This document shows, piece by piece, positions 9,701-17,875 of a stretch of 64,000 nucleotides of DNA; the first letter of the stretch is position 1; each line of letters opens with the position of its first letter. The stretch is taken from NCBI RefSeq assembly GCF_008124785.1, contig NZ_VNHU01000002.1, forward strand, positions 496,001 through 560,000. Reading direction: 5' to 3'. Source of the stretch: Aquimarina intermedia (GTDB lineage Bacteria > Bacteroidota > Bacteroidia > Flavobacteriales > Flavobacteriaceae). A program made the translations under genes and the position numbers. A model generated the notes under the pieces. The model did no database searches and was not told where the DNA came from. It was given only the letters and a program-made list of their open reading frames with translations.

Positions 9701-10394
9701 GATGAAACAGAAATATGGGGAAAATGGTATCAAAAATTTCCTTAAATACTCACTTGATGATTATTTGCGCAGCAGATCTTTCAGTTTTAAACCTGAACGC
9801 ACATTGCTAAATGTAGAAACCGGTCAACATATTTGGTATCGCAAAGGATCTATGATTATGTATCATTTACAAGACGTCATCGGTGAAAAAAGAATGAACG
9901 ATGCCTTGAAAAAATTCACAGATGAATTTAAATATTATAGAAAAGGAGTGTATCCAACTTCGCAGGACTTATACACCGCCATTCGTACTATTACTCCGGA
10001 TTCTTTAAAATATTTGGTAGACGATGGTTTTAACGAAATTGTTTTATATGAAAACAGAGTTACTTCAGCGAAGACTGAAAAGCTACCGAATGCTTTCTAT
10101 GAAACAACCTTCACCGTAGATTCTAAAAAGATTTATTACAATGATTCAGGTAAAGAAAAATATGTAGACTCCACAGCCAATTATATCGAGATAGGTTTAT
10201 TCGGAGAGGATATTAAGGACACGCTGGATGTTACTTTGAAAAATCCGTACTATCTGGAACGTAAATGGCTACAACCGGGAGAAAACACCTTCGTTGTGAA
10301 AACAAAGGAAAAACCATTACGGGCAGGTATTGATCCCTATAATAAATTGATCGATCGCGACTCAGAGGACAATTTACAGAGTATAGAGGAGTGA
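6792..10394 (+). CDS. ABC transporter permease fused to an M1-family aminopeptidase domain
   Basis: A 1200-residue fusion. Residues about 1-580 contain two sets of six or so membrane segments with soluble loops, as in ABC-2-type permeases. Residues about 620-1190 are an extracytoplasmic gluzincin domain with the zinc motif H936-E-V-A-H940 followed by WWGH, and a third ligand in SETLAEY (E960), spaced 19 residues from H940 rather than the 18 of classical M1 enzymes. By family these fusions are common in Bacteroidota and some Proteobacteria, and their substrate is not known. It is cotranscribed with the ABC ATPase (one-base gap). A strong terminator follows the stop codon. Confidence 0.9.
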   Translation: MKEILNFELQYRLGRPATWIYFSLGALIAALLAAFEQSATAEFVNSPNNITGVLVPVSVIAIFFYAAIMGVPVYRDAEHKTAETYFTFPIKPTSYIWGRFLGSYLIASLVNVGIVFGAVIGFGIGAFLERPDFGSYTAFHFSSYVLPFIFILQINALLIGSLFFSLMAFFKKMPIIYLGGIVLFLLYSISGELLSNLDNQWLSIYLDPFGGRAFSLVKKYWSINELNTNSLPIYGKFLINRMLWLSAGIVLFLITLFRFNYQTFLKSAKQKKQKLSSAIVPKAVTNISQYFNKKSERQNLLSLSKIETLSILKDPVFLILLIIGIIVALFTVYKGNETYGTPNLPLTRYVVMYISGGLSLLSIIILVIYSGEAVHRTRKNKTFVFYDALPISDGSLYFSKIIALLSTAVLLTTINIVIAVLYQTINGYFTYELGMQFVYNFVLIFPGFVMTVLLAFFIHVLVNNKFLGHFVVIALYIGLPLLVTLAFKSTNPMLIFTGATPFFISDLNGFGHYLVGVSWLNLYWVLATTILMIVGKLFWTRGFHASFKERMVLAKKRFTAPTIMMFSVTLLLFVAVAGYSYYNLKVLNTINSSTYGDKTGADAEKKYTKYIGQAHPIVTDLKAYIDIYPEERGVMARGEYTITNTDQTKVIDTLLLEMQYPNMHTKLKKVLYNGKELLPVYSDSVYRLFLYKLPEALLPSATAKLILEVSAETKGFANEMETQVLHNGSFLNNQIFPRFHYDRSLVDNGVRRKHGLEKLDYLLPPRSDSAAIKKNLFNEDADYINFEAIVSTAADQIAIAPGKLHRQWTEKDRAYYHYKLESETDLFFNVVSASYDIERAEWIAPSGKKVAIEIYHSPKHKKNLKHFIEGAKVALQYCSENFMEYPNSVLRIVEFPAHSVFAQSFATTIPYSEDFGFAADFDRAEDFNYAFRVTTHEVAHQWWGHLVTPSKTSGANIISETLAEYTSLMTMKQKYGENGIKNFLKYSLDDYLRSRSFSFKPERTLLNVETGQHIWYRKGSMIMYHLQDVIGEKRMNDALKKFTDEFKYYRKGVYPTSQDLYTAIRTITPDSLKYLVDDGFNEIVLYENRVTSAKTEKLPNAFYETTFTVDSKKIYYNDSGKEKYVDSTANYIEIGLFGEDIKDTLDVTLKNPYYLERKWLQPGENTFVVKTKEKPLRAGIDPYNKLIDRDSEDNLQSIEE

Positions 10395-10448
10395 TTACTA
10401 AAGTAGTATGACTAAAAGAAACCAAAAAAATTCAATTATTTAGGAGAT

Positions 10449-10490
10449 AAAACCGTGATAAGAATGCGCTGTTCTTATTGCGGTTTTATT
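10449..10490 (+). terminator. terminator of the ABC ATPase/permease-peptidase operon
   Basis: A 16-base stem (10449-10464 with 10472-10487, with two non-Watson-Crick positions) encloses a seven-base loop and ends in a TTTT-rich tract, 55 bases after the permease-peptidase stop codon. Confidence 0.75.
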
Positions 10491-10580
10491 AATTAGTACG
10501 ATCCTTCATGTAATAATTCAAAATCTGAAGCGTCTTAATTAAAGTACCCTTTAAGGCATCTAAGTAAATCAACCATAATT

Positions 10581-12074
10581 ATGCGATTATCAACATTTGT
10601 ATTCCTAAGTTTGATTCAGGTAGTTTCAAGTTTCTCTCAAAGTACCGTTTACACTGTAATTGATGAGATCACCAAGCAACCTGTCCCGTACGCTACGATT
10701 CAAACCTCAGAAAATCAAGGTGTGTATACCAATGAAGAAGGACGTTTCAGTTTCGCTACAGAAGAGTATGGAACCAAGACAGACTCCATATATGTCTCGT
10801 CTATGGGGTATGAAAGACGAGGTATTGCTTTAGCTGCACTGACCGATAGCACTATTTATATTCGGCCCCAAGCCATAGCATTAGATGGTGCATTTATATC
10901 TAATAAAAAGTTGACCGTTGATGAAATTATAGAGCAAGTCAAAGAAAATTTGGAGCAAAACTACAGCCATGATCTCAGTCAAAAACGTTTTTTCTTAAGA
11001 AAATCTGACTTTGGTAAAGTGCGACACATGAATATTGATTTCAAAAAATCAACTATAGAGGAGTTCGATAAAAAATTTCTCGATAGCGTAGTTGCATTAT
11101 TACCGAAGAAATCAGAGTTTTATAGCGAGGTTCTTGGAGATTTTTATAAGAGTAAGGATGATGAAAAACTGACGATCATCAAAGCAGCAAAGCTGTACGA
11201 CAAAAACAATGAAGGCTCTTTTGAAGCACTGGGAAAAAAAGTAGAGCAAATCTTTAAAGAAAACGTAAAACCAACTTCCTATTTAAAAATCAAATCCGGT
11301 TTCTTTTTTGGCACCAAAGTGCAAGTAGACTCAATCCTAAAGGCAAGTGAAGAAGCGAAGCAAGTAAAAACAGAATTGGAAAAACAAGACGACAACAAAG
11401 AATATGTCTCCAATCAAAAAAGCAACCTCAAATCTATCTTTGAAAACACACTCTATAACGAAGATTCAAAATTGGATATACTCCACAAGTTCGGACGTTA
11501 TGATTTTGAATTGACAGACTACTCTATCATCGATGGGCACAGTGTATATGTAATTCAATTTATCCCCGGTAGAAGAGCTGATTTCAAAGGAACACTTTAT
11601 GTAAACACCGAGGATTTTGCTGTTGTACGCATTGATTATGAAAACACCAAAACATTGAAAAATTTTGGCTTATTAGGTTTAAGCTATAAGGAAAATGTTT
11701 ATAAAGGAAGAACGATTTTCTCCAAAGAAACGGATCATAAATACCACTTAAAATTTCTAGAAAAGTATCAGGGAAATATTTTTGGCGTTGATCGACCTCT
11801 CAAAATAATCGAAAAAAATAAGCATGTTAAAGGAAAACGAAAACAAAATGAGTTGTCTCTGGGCATTGATGTAGGGATGTCGCAACTGGTAAAGACCGAG
11901 CTTGTAATTTTTAGCAATACATCCATCAATGATACGCAGTATCAAGAAGTGAAAGAAGACTATACTATTGAACCTGAATATCTATCTAAATACGACCCCG
12001 ATTTTTGGAACGGCCATACGATCATGGAACCTAACACCGCCATTCGTAGTTTTGAGGCTACCGAGGGTTTGTAG
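10581..12074 (+). CDS. secreted carboxypeptidase-regulatory-like domain protein
   Basis: A 497-residue protein with a signal peptide (about residues 1-20), then a transthyretin-like CarboxypepD_reg domain (about 20-105) with the typical PVPYATIQTS and EGRFSFAT strands. The long remainder, rich in lysine and glutamate, ends in an outer-membrane-associated beta-rich region that is common in Bacteroidota proteins of this architecture. In SusC/TonB receptors the same N-terminal domain precedes a barrel, but here no plug or full barrel is visible. The function is unknown. The C-terminal stretch with WNGHTIMEPNTAIRSF reappears as a decayed copy at 16.0-16.2 kb, beyond the M36 gene. Confidence 0.75.
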   Translation: MRLSTFVFLSLIQVVSSFSQSTVYTVIDEITKQPVPYATIQTSENQGVYTNEEGRFSFATEEYGTKTDSIYVSSMGYERRGIALAALTDSTIYIRPQAIALDGAFISNKKLTVDEIIEQVKENLEQNYSHDLSQKRFFLRKSDFGKVRHMNIDFKKSTIEEFDKKFLDSVVALLPKKSEFYSEVLGDFYKSKDDEKLTIIKAAKLYDKNNEGSFEALGKKVEQIFKENVKPTSYLKIKSGFFFGTKVQVDSILKASEEAKQVKTELEKQDDNKEYVSNQKSNLKSIFENTLYNEDSKLDILHKFGRYDFELTDYSIIDGHSVYVIQFIPGRRADFKGTLYVNTEDFAVVRIDYENTKTLKNFGLLGLSYKENVYKGRTIFSKETDHKYHLKFLEKYQGNIFGVDRPLKIIEKNKHVKGKRKQNELSLGIDVGMSQLVKTELVIFSNTSINDTQYQEVKEDYTIEPEYLSKYDPDFWNGHTIMEPNTAIRSFEATEGL

Positions 12075-12183
12075 AGTTTGGACACCCACTAGTTTCTATT
12101 CAAAATGACCCCAAGTATTTCGTAAGACATATATTTTGATCTGATATTTTCCAGATTATCAATCTAAAGTATTGCTGAAAAAA

Positions 12184-12213
12184 AAGAAGACCGCCTTTTC
12201 AGGCGGTCTTCTT
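12184..12213. terminator. bidirectional terminator between convergent genes
   Basis: A perfect 12-base stem (12184-12195 with 12102+100 i.e. 12202-12213) encloses six bases and is flanked by an A-rich tract on one side and a short T-containing tract on the other. It lies between the rightward carboxypeptidase-regulatory gene and the leftward M36 peptidase gene and can serve both. Confidence 0.85.
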
Positions 12214-12233
12214 AATAAATTTAAAAGTTAAAT

Positions 12234-15200
12234 CTATTCTATTATAAATCGTTGCGTTTCTCCCTGAATGTTAAGTAAATACATTCCAGTTTTAAGGTTG
12301 CCAACATTAATAGTGCTATTACTATTTAATGTACCTCTAGCAACTATTCGTCCAAACAAATTCATTATTGAATATGAGTTTTTAGCAGTTTTAGGATTTT
12401 CCATTGTAATCTGCAACATACTTCCGCCTTTCAGTGGGTTCGGAGCAATAGTGAAACCAGTCATATCGTTTTCATCCTCGTCTCCGTATATCGGAGCTTT
12501 TAGTCCGAAATCTGCTACAACAGCAGCCGATCCGCCGCACGACCCTTCATATATCTTAACATTAGTAAAGGTTGAATTATTTCCTGATCCTGCGTCATTA
12601 TCATTAATAAACACTAAACGATCCATATTTCCTGTATAGAAACTACCTACTGGAATTATATATGTCGTAGTTCCGCCAGAATAATTGTCATAATTAGTTA
12701 TTCCGTAATTCTGAGTACCATGAACTTTGATTACCCTTGTAGAAGTCAGGGTATTATCATTTTCAAAAGCAATTCCATGTATTTCACCTTGAGAAGTACT
12801 ACTAAAATCAAACTCTATCACAGTATTTGCAGTGACGGTATAATTGAAAGAAATATACTTCCAAGTGTTGTTAGATAATGATAATCCATTACCAGAATTT
12901 ACAATTGAGAAATTACCCGCCGCATCCTGAGTAGCAAACGAAGTGATACTAAAATTATTAAAATTAACCGACTCACACGTTGGATCCGGGACAATACTTC
13001 CATTAGAAATACTTAAATCATCGATACTTACATCCCCTTGCCAGCTAGTTCCGGTAACGGTATTAAGACGCAATTGCACACTAGCATTTCCTGCATAAGC
13101 AGAAAGATCAATATTAGCAGTATTCCAGTTAGTTCCTTGTGCTCCTGTTCTAGTAAATACACTGGTCCAATCTCCTGTATTATCTGTTCTGGCTTCTACA
13201 GCTAACGTACCTACCGCATTACCCACCATATGGTATTGGAAGCTTAATACCGGGGTAGATAATCCGCTGAAATTTAAACACGGTGAGTTCAAAATAGCTC
13301 TTTTATTAGGAAATCCATTTCCGTTTCCAGAAGCTTCTACATAAATGTAAGAAGTACCATCAGCAGCACTACTAGGTCCTGTTCCTGTTGATGGAGTACT
13401 ATTAGAATTTATAGTCCAATCTAAATCATCTCCAGATGCTTGAGACCAGACACCAATATTTCCTTCAAAGCTCTCGCTGTATGGAAATGAAGCTACATCT
13501 CCAGAACACTCATCTCCACCTGGTCCAGGTCCACCACCATCACAAGGATTAATAAATGACACTGTTTGGTCGGTTTGTTGGTTACTACCGCCATTATTAT
13601 TTTCATCGGCATCTTGACCCACACCACGCTCAGAAAATGCTTTCCAGATAATACATGAATACTGACCACCGTATAAATCTTGATCCGCCTGAAGGATCCC
13701 ATCTCTACCAGATACAAACCCAGGATTGTTTGCTGTATTTTTTAATCCTTCTATAACTAGAGCCAAAGCAATGTTGTTACCACCTGTTCCATTATAAAAA
13801 TCAGGATCAAACCCTTCGGCATCAATTAAACCCCAAGTCATATCCCACAATATAGTAGCGAACGCATATCCAACACCATGTGGTCTTGCTAATCCTCCTA
13901 TATCTGCATAGTCCGTATTATTGATAGATCTGTCAATAGAATATGGCGTGGGTCGAATCCCGTCTCCATTTGTTGGTTGATTGAGCGCATAGGTACCTAT
14001 TCCTCTAGGATCTGTTCCCGAATCTCCAGCTTTCATCGTAAGCATTAAACCAAACCAATCAGACCATCCTTCACCCATTTGTTCAGATCCTCCTAAAGTG
14101 TTAGAAGATGGACCCCCAACTAATCTGATAGAAATACCGTGACCATATTCGTGGGCGATAATTCCATTATCCAAATCACCATCTCTATCAGGATTTGGGC
14201 TCGTCCAAAGAAACATTTGCATTCTTGGATTACCACCATCACCTGGTGTTGCAAAATTTGCATTGTTGCTTCCACTTCCATCTTGCGCATCTGCATTTAC
14301 AGAGTCACCTCCTACACCACCTTTTCCGTAGTTGTTTTCTTGAAAGTTTCCACTCGCTTCATTAAATCCATATTGATAAAAAACATCGTGCATGATATTA
14401 TTCCAATAAAAAAGATTTGTTATTGCAGCATCATCATATGTTGCAGGTGCTTGGGTAAGATTTATTGGAAAATTAAAGTCTAAGTTACTTCCTCCGTCCG
14501 GAGAAAATCCTGTACCATTATTTCCATTTCTATCTTCTTGCGCCCAAACATTGTTACCTCTAGTAATGGTATATTCTGCCCCTGCACTCCCATTAGTATC
14601 ATGCCATCCAAATGGAGATGCACTGGAGTTTGCCGGATCAGTTACTACAGAACGGTTACCATGACTGGGACTTTCTATTGGCATTGCGTATACATTATAA
14701 GAATCGGGAGCAAGTGCTGCGGTTGCTTCTGCTTCGGTCAGAACTGTTGGAAAGTTATTATCCAATAGTACAGACTCATCATGATTATGTGTTTCATGAT
14801 CTGGCGTATCAAAATTACAGGTTATCACCCAATCTTCAGTATATAAAATTTCACCTGAAGCTGCATCTACATTGGCATTCCACCAATGCTGACCATCCTT
14901 CTCGTATATGCTAACATGCCATGTTAATATTAGTTGATCATCATGTTTAAGATAAACCTGCCTGGCCTTTATAGGTTCTAGAGAAATTCCAGAATCTTCA
15001 TAAACAAAAGCGTCATTTGATCTGCTCATTGACCTTGATAACTTGGGCGAGCCTAAATTATGAGCTTTTGCTACATTCATAATAGCCCCTTCAGCCGAAA
15101 AAGAGCTCCTTGATGTAGTAACTTTCGATTTTAAGCCTTTTACAAATTGATCAATCTCCCATGTGACTTGATTATTGTTCTTAACAGTAAGCTTATAGGT

Positions 15201-15437
15201 TGCATACTGGATAGGGATTCCTTGGTAATACTGCTGTACATATACATGCTGTATGTCAGGGTTTAAAGAAGGGACTACATTGGTAACTTTCCATTCTGAT
15301 ACATCTTCGGCCGTCATAGCCGATTTAGCTGTTACGTTGTTGAAATGGTTTTGAACGACACCATCCATGATACTTTGTGCAAGTATCGACTGCCCTATAA
15401 ATAGATTTAATAAGACAAAGAAGTACATTTTTTTCAT
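12234..15437 (-). CDS. secreted M36-family (fungalysin) zinc metallopeptidase with T9SS sorting domain
   Basis: A 1067-residue exported protease. It has a signal peptide (1-20), an FTP/PepSY-type propeptide (about 30-200), and an M36 catalytic domain (about 230-640) with the zinc motif H429-E-Y-G-H433 inside GIIAHEYGHG. Two beta-sandwich regions follow (about 650-830, with CESF-type choice-of-anchor features, and 830-980), and then a T9SS type A sorting domain (about 1000-1067) with GMYLLNIQGETQRF at the end. By family it is a zymogen activated by propeptide cleavage that degrades external protein. It shares the sorting-domain type with the partial gene at 1-141. The start is the ATG before MKKMYFF. 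Confidence 0.93.
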   Translation of the reverse strand: MKKMYFFVLLNLFIGQSILAQSIMDGVVQNHFNNVTAKSAMTAEDVSEWKVTNVVPSLNPDIQHVYVQQYYQGIPIQYATYKLTVKNNNQVTWEIDQFVKGLKSKVTTSRSSFSAEGAIMNVAKAHNLGSPKLSRSMSRSNDAFVYEDSGISLEPIKARQVYLKHDDQLILTWHVSIYEKDGQHWWNANVDAASGEILYTEDWVITCNFDTPDHETHNHDESVLLDNNFPTVLTEAEATAALAPDSYNVYAMPIESPSHGNRSVVTDPANSSASPFGWHDTNGSAGAEYTITRGNNVWAQEDRNGNNGTGFSPDGGSNLDFNFPINLTQAPATYDDAAITNLFYWNNIMHDVFYQYGFNEASGNFQENNYGKGGVGGDSVNADAQDGSGSNNANFATPGDGGNPRMQMFLWTSPNPDRDGDLDNGIIAHEYGHGISIRLVGGPSSNTLGGSEQMGEGWSDWFGLMLTMKAGDSGTDPRGIGTYALNQPTNGDGIRPTPYSIDRSINNTDYADIGGLARPHGVGYAFATILWDMTWGLIDAEGFDPDFYNGTGGNNIALALVIEGLKNTANNPGFVSGRDGILQADQDLYGGQYSCIIWKAFSERGVGQDADENNNGGSNQQTDQTVSFINPCDGGGPGPGGDECSGDVASFPYSESFEGNIGVWSQASGDDLDWTINSNSTPSTGTGPSSAADGTSYIYVEASGNGNGFPNKRAILNSPCLNFSGLSTPVLSFQYHMVGNAVGTLAVEARTDNTGDWTSVFTRTGAQGTNWNTANIDLSAYAGNASVQLRLNTVTGTSWQGDVSIDDLSISNGSIVPDPTCESVNFNNFSITSFATQDAAGNFSIVNSGNGLSLSNNTWKYISFNYTVTANTVIEFDFSSTSQGEIHGIAFENDNTLTSTRVIKVHGTQNYGITNYDNYSGGTTTYIIPVGSFYTGNMDRLVFINDNDAGSGNNSTFTNVKIYEGSCGGSAAVVADFGLKAPIYGDEDENDMTGFTIAPNPLKGGSMLQITMENPKTAKNSYSIMNLFGRIVARGTLNSNSTINVGNLKTGMYLLNIQGETQRFIIE

Positions 15438-16024
15438 AAGTGTATGAGTTTAAATTTGTGTTAACTAAAATTAACGAAATTATCAACATATCACATAAAA
15501 AACATTTTTAGTAAATAATATTTAACAATTTGGCATTTTTGTTGAATTTTTAATAAAATAAAAATGTACGATTATTTGAGAGTACTGTATCGGGTGTCAA
15601 CCTTTGAGAATACTAGGGTTCTTAAAACATTCAGAAAGATTTTCTTGTATGCCTTGATAATCAAAAGAATAACTATCCCTTTTTACAATTACGGGATACC
15701 TGTAGCTTTTTTTTTAAACTTTTAAGGTAAAAATGTGTTTTGATCATTACACTAGATCATTTTGACTAACCAGATTACCAAAAAATTAAACAGTTTATTC
15801 TAACACGCATTTAATTTTGTTTAGGCATCTTTAATTTTAGGACAAAACAAATTCTGAGTATTCCATAAGTTTTTGTATCCCTATACTACTGACACCATGG
15901 ATGGTACAGATCTGATACTTTCGCACTCCCTTTGACCATTTTTTTGACTGAAATAGTAGCGATAATTATAGCGTATAGTGCTGGTAACTTGGAAAATGAA
16001 AATAATACTGTAGAAAACTTTGTA

Positions 16025-16170
16025 AAATTGGGTGTCAGAGCATATAAAAGATAATTACACCATAGAATCTGAATATTTATCTATGCATGACCCCAATCTT
16101 TGGAACCTCCATACAATTCATGGAACCTGACACCGCCATTTGTAGTTTTGGGGTTACAGAAGATTGGTGA
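16025..16170 (+). pseudogene. relic of the C-terminus of the 10581-12074 gene
   Basis: Translated in one frame, 16051-16113 gives DNYTIESEYLSMHDPNLW, against EDYTIEPEYLSKYDPDFW in the intact gene. One extra base near 16119 shifts the frame, after which MEPDTAICSF matches MEPNTAIRSF and a stop (TGA, 16168-16170) falls at the same place as the intact stop. The nucleotide match covers about 120 bases with many third-position changes. Upstream of about 16025 the similarity fades and stops appear. This is therefore a degenerate remnant of a paralogue in the same orientation, not a recent copy. Confidence 0.8.
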
Positions 16171-16284
16171 AAGTTTATTAAGCGTTATATATCATTTTAA
16201 GTTTGAAGTTATTCTAAAAACCTCCAAGTGATATAGATGCAGTCGACTATATCCTGTGAAGCAAAGGTTTAGGGATTTTTCCTT

Positions 16285-16292
16285 TATATTTG
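16285..16292 (+). promoter_or_regulatory. candidate -7 element for the HTH regulator
   Basis: TATATTTG matches the Bacteroidetes TAnnTTTG box at all fixed positions. It lies 85 bases before the HTH ATG. A TTT-containing -33 region is weak. Confidence 0.45.
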
Positions 16293-16335
16293 AGTAAGCA
16301 TAAACTTGCTTTTTTTTAAAAATACACTGGCATTT

Positions 16336-16345
16336 CGGATATCCG
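16336..16345. promoter_or_regulatory. palindrome CGGATATCCG, possible operator
   Basis: A perfect 10-base palindrome between the candidate promoter and the start of the HTH gene. It is GC-richer than the surrounding AT-rich sequence, and its position would suit autoregulation by the encoded DNA-binding protein. This is inference from position only. Confidence 0.3.
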
Positions 16346-16377
16346 GAAGTAATGAAATGGACTTAAATCAATCATAA

Positions 16378-16782
16378 ATGAAAAAACAAACTGAAGACGC
16401 TGTTAGACTGAATAAGGTATTGGAAAAACTTGGGATTACCGGAAACGAACTGAGTAGAGAATTAGATTATAAGTCTCCTTCATCTGTATACCAAATATTA
16501 GAAGGTCATCAGAATAAAAAGCTCAGTAATAAAATGATAAATAAAATAATAGCTAGATTTCCCCAAATAAGCTACAAATACCTAAAAAAAGGTGAAGGAG
16601 ATGTTTTAGTAGAAGATTCTACAAATGCTATATTAAAAGCTGAAATTTTTGGATCAACATATAAAGTCCCTCAAAATATAAATTTAAAAAATGAAGATCT
16701 GAGCCTCATTACTCTAAAAAGAATTCTAGAAGAGAATCAAAAAACCAACGAATTGTTACAGCACTTACTGGAAAAATTATGA
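16378..16782 (+). CDS. small helix-turn-helix (XRE-like) regulator
   Basis: A 134-residue basic protein. Residues about 9-60 fit a Cro/CI-type HTH: LNKVLEKLGITGNELSREL, then SPSSVYQILEGH, then a helix with KMINKIIARFP, and YLKKGEGD, which often closes this fold in Bacteroidota. The C-terminal third is predicted helical (ILEENQKTNELLQHLLEKL), probably a dimerisation coil. There is no linked toxin, integrase or peptidase, so it may be a stand-alone regulator or a remnant of a lost element. It sits at the edge of the gene-poor relic region; its target is unknown. Confidence 0.75.
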   Translation: MKKQTEDAVRLNKVLEKLGITGNELSRELDYKSPSSVYQILEGHQNKKLSNKMINKIIARFPQISYKYLKKGEGDVLVEDSTNAILKAEIFGSTYKVPQNINLKNEDLSLITLKRILEENQKTNELLQHLLEKL

Positions 16783-16952
16783 AATAATTGACTACACCAC
16801 AGCTCCGCAAAATCTTCTGACTTCGCTGCATAAACAAAACTAGATGCTAATATCTGATTAAAAGTCTAAGATAGAATATATTAAAGAAACCTAGAACAAA
16901 AAATAATACTCAAAGTATAGAGACATCGCGCAGCAAGTTTAATGAGAGACAC

Positions 16953-17855
16953 TTATACCCAATCCAGAGGATTTTTTAGGACCTCAACCAATCGGGCTTC
17001 TTGACTCCCCGGTTCCGGATGGTGATTATAATGCCATTGCACCCGTGGTGGTAAACTCATCAAAATGCTTTCAATGCGTCCGTTTGTTTTAAGACCAAAC
17101 AAAGTTCCTTTATCGTGAACCAAATTAAATTCTACATAACGGCCTCTACGTACCTCTTGCCAATCCCGTTGCTCTTTTGTATAGGGTTGTTCTTTACGTC
17201 GCTCAACAATTGGAATATAAGCTCTCAGAAAGCTATCCCCAACCGTGGTCACAAAATCATACCATTGCTCCATTGATATGCTATCTGTCGCCTTGCAATA
17301 GTCAAAAAATAACCCACCTACGCCTCTGCCCTCACTTCGATGAGGATTATAAAAATAGGTATCGCACTTCTGCTTATATTCTGCATAAAAATCAGGGTCA
17401 TGCGCATCACAAGCAGTCTTACAAATAGTATGAAAATGCGTTGCATCTTCGTCAAACAAATAATAAGGCGTTAAATCCTGTCCACCACCAAACCAACTAT
17501 CCACAATAGTTCCTGACTTATCATACATTTCAAAATATCTCCAGTTCGCATGTACCGTGGGAACCATCGGGTTTTTTGGATGCAGCACCAACGATAAACC
17601 ACAAGCAAAAAAATCAAGATCTCCTACCTTAAAATACGATTGCATAGCCGGTGGTAAGGCTCCATGTACACCAGAAATATTAACCCCACCCTTTTCAAAA
17701 ACAGCACCATTTTCAATAACACGTGTTCGTCCGCCACCTCCTTCCGGTCGTTCCCATAGATCTTCTTTAAATTTGGCTACACCATCGAGTTGCTCAAGTT
17801 GTGAGGTAATAGTGTCTTGTAAATCTTGAATGTATTGATAAAATCGTTCTTTCAT
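16953..17855 (-). CDS. hemF: oxygen-dependent coproporphyrinogen III oxidase
   Basis: This 300-residue enzyme decarboxylates coproporphyrinogen III to protoporphyrinogen IX using O2. The family's conserved blocks are present: GGGGRTRVIENGAVFEKGG near residue 40, VPTVHANWRYFE, WFGGGQDLTPYYL, and SEGRGVGGLFFDY. The length matches bacterial HemF. It is the last gene of the leftward heme operon, 20 bases after the EI24-domain gene. Use of HemF implies aerobic heme synthesis; no HemN is present in the window. Confidence 0.97.
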   Translation of the reverse strand: MKERFYQYIQDLQDTITSQLEQLDGVAKFKEDLWERPEGGGGRTRVIENGAVFEKGGVNISGVHGALPPAMQSYFKVGDLDFFACGLSLVLHPKNPMVPTVHANWRYFEMYDKSGTIVDSWFGGGQDLTPYYLFDEDATHFHTICKTACDAHDPDFYAEYKQKCDTYFYNPHRSEGRGVGGLFFDYCKATDSISMEQWYDFVTTVGDSFLRAYIPIVERRKEQPYTKEQRDWQEVRRGRYVEFNLVHDKGTLFGLKTNGRIESILMSLPPRVQWHYNHHPEPGSQEARLVEVLKNPLDWV

Positions 17856-17875
17856 CCTACTTTTTAATTGCTTTT

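Larger units (their letters stand above)
15438..16377. other. gene-poor 940-base stretch between the M36 peptidase and an HTH gene
   Basis: AT-rich sequence with no convincing intact gene on either strand. The only ORF of note (15564-15725, 53 codons) has no domain-like pattern. The segment 16025-16170 is a decayed copy of the 3' end of the carboxypeptidase-regulatory gene (separate entry). The right end holds a TATATTTG box and a 10-base palindrome upstream of the HTH gene. Confidence 0.7.

Noticed and set aside
15564-15725. Plus-strand ORF of 53 codons in the gene-poor stretch
   Set aside because: No recognisable motif, and it sits in AT-rich decayed sequence; best explained as chance.
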